Assembly: GCA_937965665.1 (NCBI GenBank) | Contig: CALCJE010000117.1 | Location: forward strand, 1-6,742 | Direction of reading: 5' to 3' | DNA length: 6,742 bases | From: an uncultured Bacteroidales bacterium | GTDB taxonomy: Bacteria; Bacteroidota; Bacteroidia; Bacteroidales; UBA4417 | Shown here: piece after piece, positions 6,120 to 6,742 of the stretch | Layout: every line of letters starts with the position of its first letter | Numbering within the stretch: the stretch's first letter is position 1 | Position numbers and translations under genes: made by a program | Notes under the pieces: model-generated | Seen by the model: the letters and a program-made list of their open reading frames with translations, nothing else | Told to the model about the DNA's origin: nothing | Databases searched by the model: none

Positions 6120-6742
6120 ATGAGATCCAAATTTTGCATCCTGGTATTTTTCATGCTCATGTCGGCAGGAGTTAAAGCTTCGGATATCAGGTATAGTATT
6201 TTCGAAATTCCTGATTCTCTTAAAAAAAATGCGAACAGCATAGTAAGGGTATCAGAAACCAGGTTCGAGGTCGACGAAAATTTTAAATCAACCTACACGG
6301 TTCATTACGTGATTACGCTTTTAAATTCGAAAGCACTGGATGATGCCGAGCTTAGTGTTTATTACGATAATGAGTCGACGGTTAATTACCTGAAATTTAA
6401 AATCTATAATTCTTTTGGCGAGGATATTACCCGCACCTTCAAAAGCCTGGAGGTTTCTGACCAGAGTGCAACACCCGGAGGTACATTGTATTCCGACAAT
6501 CGTTGCAAGGTAGTTTCACCCATATTTGCCCAATACCCGGTAACTGTCGAATACAGCTACCAGGTGAAGGATGAGGTTATCTTTACGTACCCGAGCTGGA
6601 TCCCGGTTACCTCCACCAATATGGCCCTGCAGCAGGCATCGTACACACTGGTTATTCCAAAATCGCGAACGCCGAGGATGATAGGTGTGAACAGGATTCC
6701 CGAGGTGAGCATAAGCAGTGAAAAGGAAACAAATGAATACAA
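6120..6742 (+). CDS. Second exported DUF3857-type protein, N-terminal part (cut by window edge)
   Basis: The frame opens at ATG (6120-6122), four bases after the stop of the preceding gene, and stays open to the right edge, giving 207 complete codons. The first 20 residues (M-R-S-K then a hydrophobic stretch ending G-V-K-A) form a signal peptide with no lipobox. Residues about 40-200 are beta-rich and look like the start of a DUF3857 domain: V-S-E-T-R-F-E-V at 44-51, Y-T-V-H-Y-V-I-T-L-L-N at 59-69, F-A-Q-Y-P-V-T-V-E-Y-S-Y at 136-147 and F-T-Y-P-S-W at 155-160. Its sequence is clearly different from the first DUF3857 protein, so this is not a recent duplication. The tight spacing implies one transcript and probably joint function. 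Whether a transglutaminase-like core follows cannot be seen. Confidence 0.75.
   Translation, partial: MRSKFCILVFFMLMSAGVKASDIRYSIFEIPDSLKKNANSIVRVSETRFEVDENFKSTYTVHYVITLLNSKALDDAELSVYYDNESTVNYLKFKIYNSFGEDITRTFKSLEVSDQSATPGGTLYSDNRCKVVSPIFAQYPVTVEYSYQVKDEVIFTYPSWIPVTSTNMALQQASYTLVIPKSRTPRMIGVNRIPEVSISSEKETNEY

Overview
The window looks like chromosomal DNA from a member of the Bacteroidota. The evidence is: two adjacent genes of the DUF3857 type common in that phylum; an HflX whose C-terminus ends in the R-Y-P-Y-N-N-F-L-Y style usual there; a lipoprotein whose mature N-terminus (C-K-D-E) resembles the Bacteroidota surface-export signal; promoter-like TAnnTTTG boxes; and a lack of Shine-Dalgarno sequences before the genes. 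The genus cannot be fixed from the sequence. I see no mobile element, CRISPR array, tRNA or rRNA. This reads as an ordinary core or envelope-related region.

Layout: positions 1-3740 hold four genes on the minus strand. In transcription order (right to left) they are hflX (GTPase), a family 9 glycosyltransferase that appears to start at TTG, a small lipoprotein of unknown function, and the N-terminal 184 codons of an AsmA-like membrane protein cut by the left edge. The first three are 59 and 42 bases apart and could share a transcript starting at a good promoter just upstream of hflX. The AsmA-like gene follows a 172-base gap and seems to have its own promoter. A 344-base divergent intergenic region (3741-4084) separates this block from the plus-strand block.

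The plus-strand block holds two secreted DUF3857-type proteins separated by 4 bases. The first is complete (676 aa): a signal peptide, an N-terminal DUF3857 beta domain, a transglutaminase-like core and a C-terminal beta region. Its core appears to have lost the catalytic Cys and His. The second is cut by the right edge after 207 codons.

A reasonable overall reading, as inference, is a cell-envelope neighbourhood (glycan transfer, a probable surface lipoprotein, an AsmA-like inter-membrane protein, two exported proteins) with the ribosome-associated GTPase HflX as a housekeeping gene at the head of one unit. Nothing here is clearly a new system. The points most worth following are the apparently inactive transglutaminase fold in the tandem DUF3857 pair, the unassigned lipoprotein, and small palindromic elements near hflX and at the lipoprotein's 3' end.
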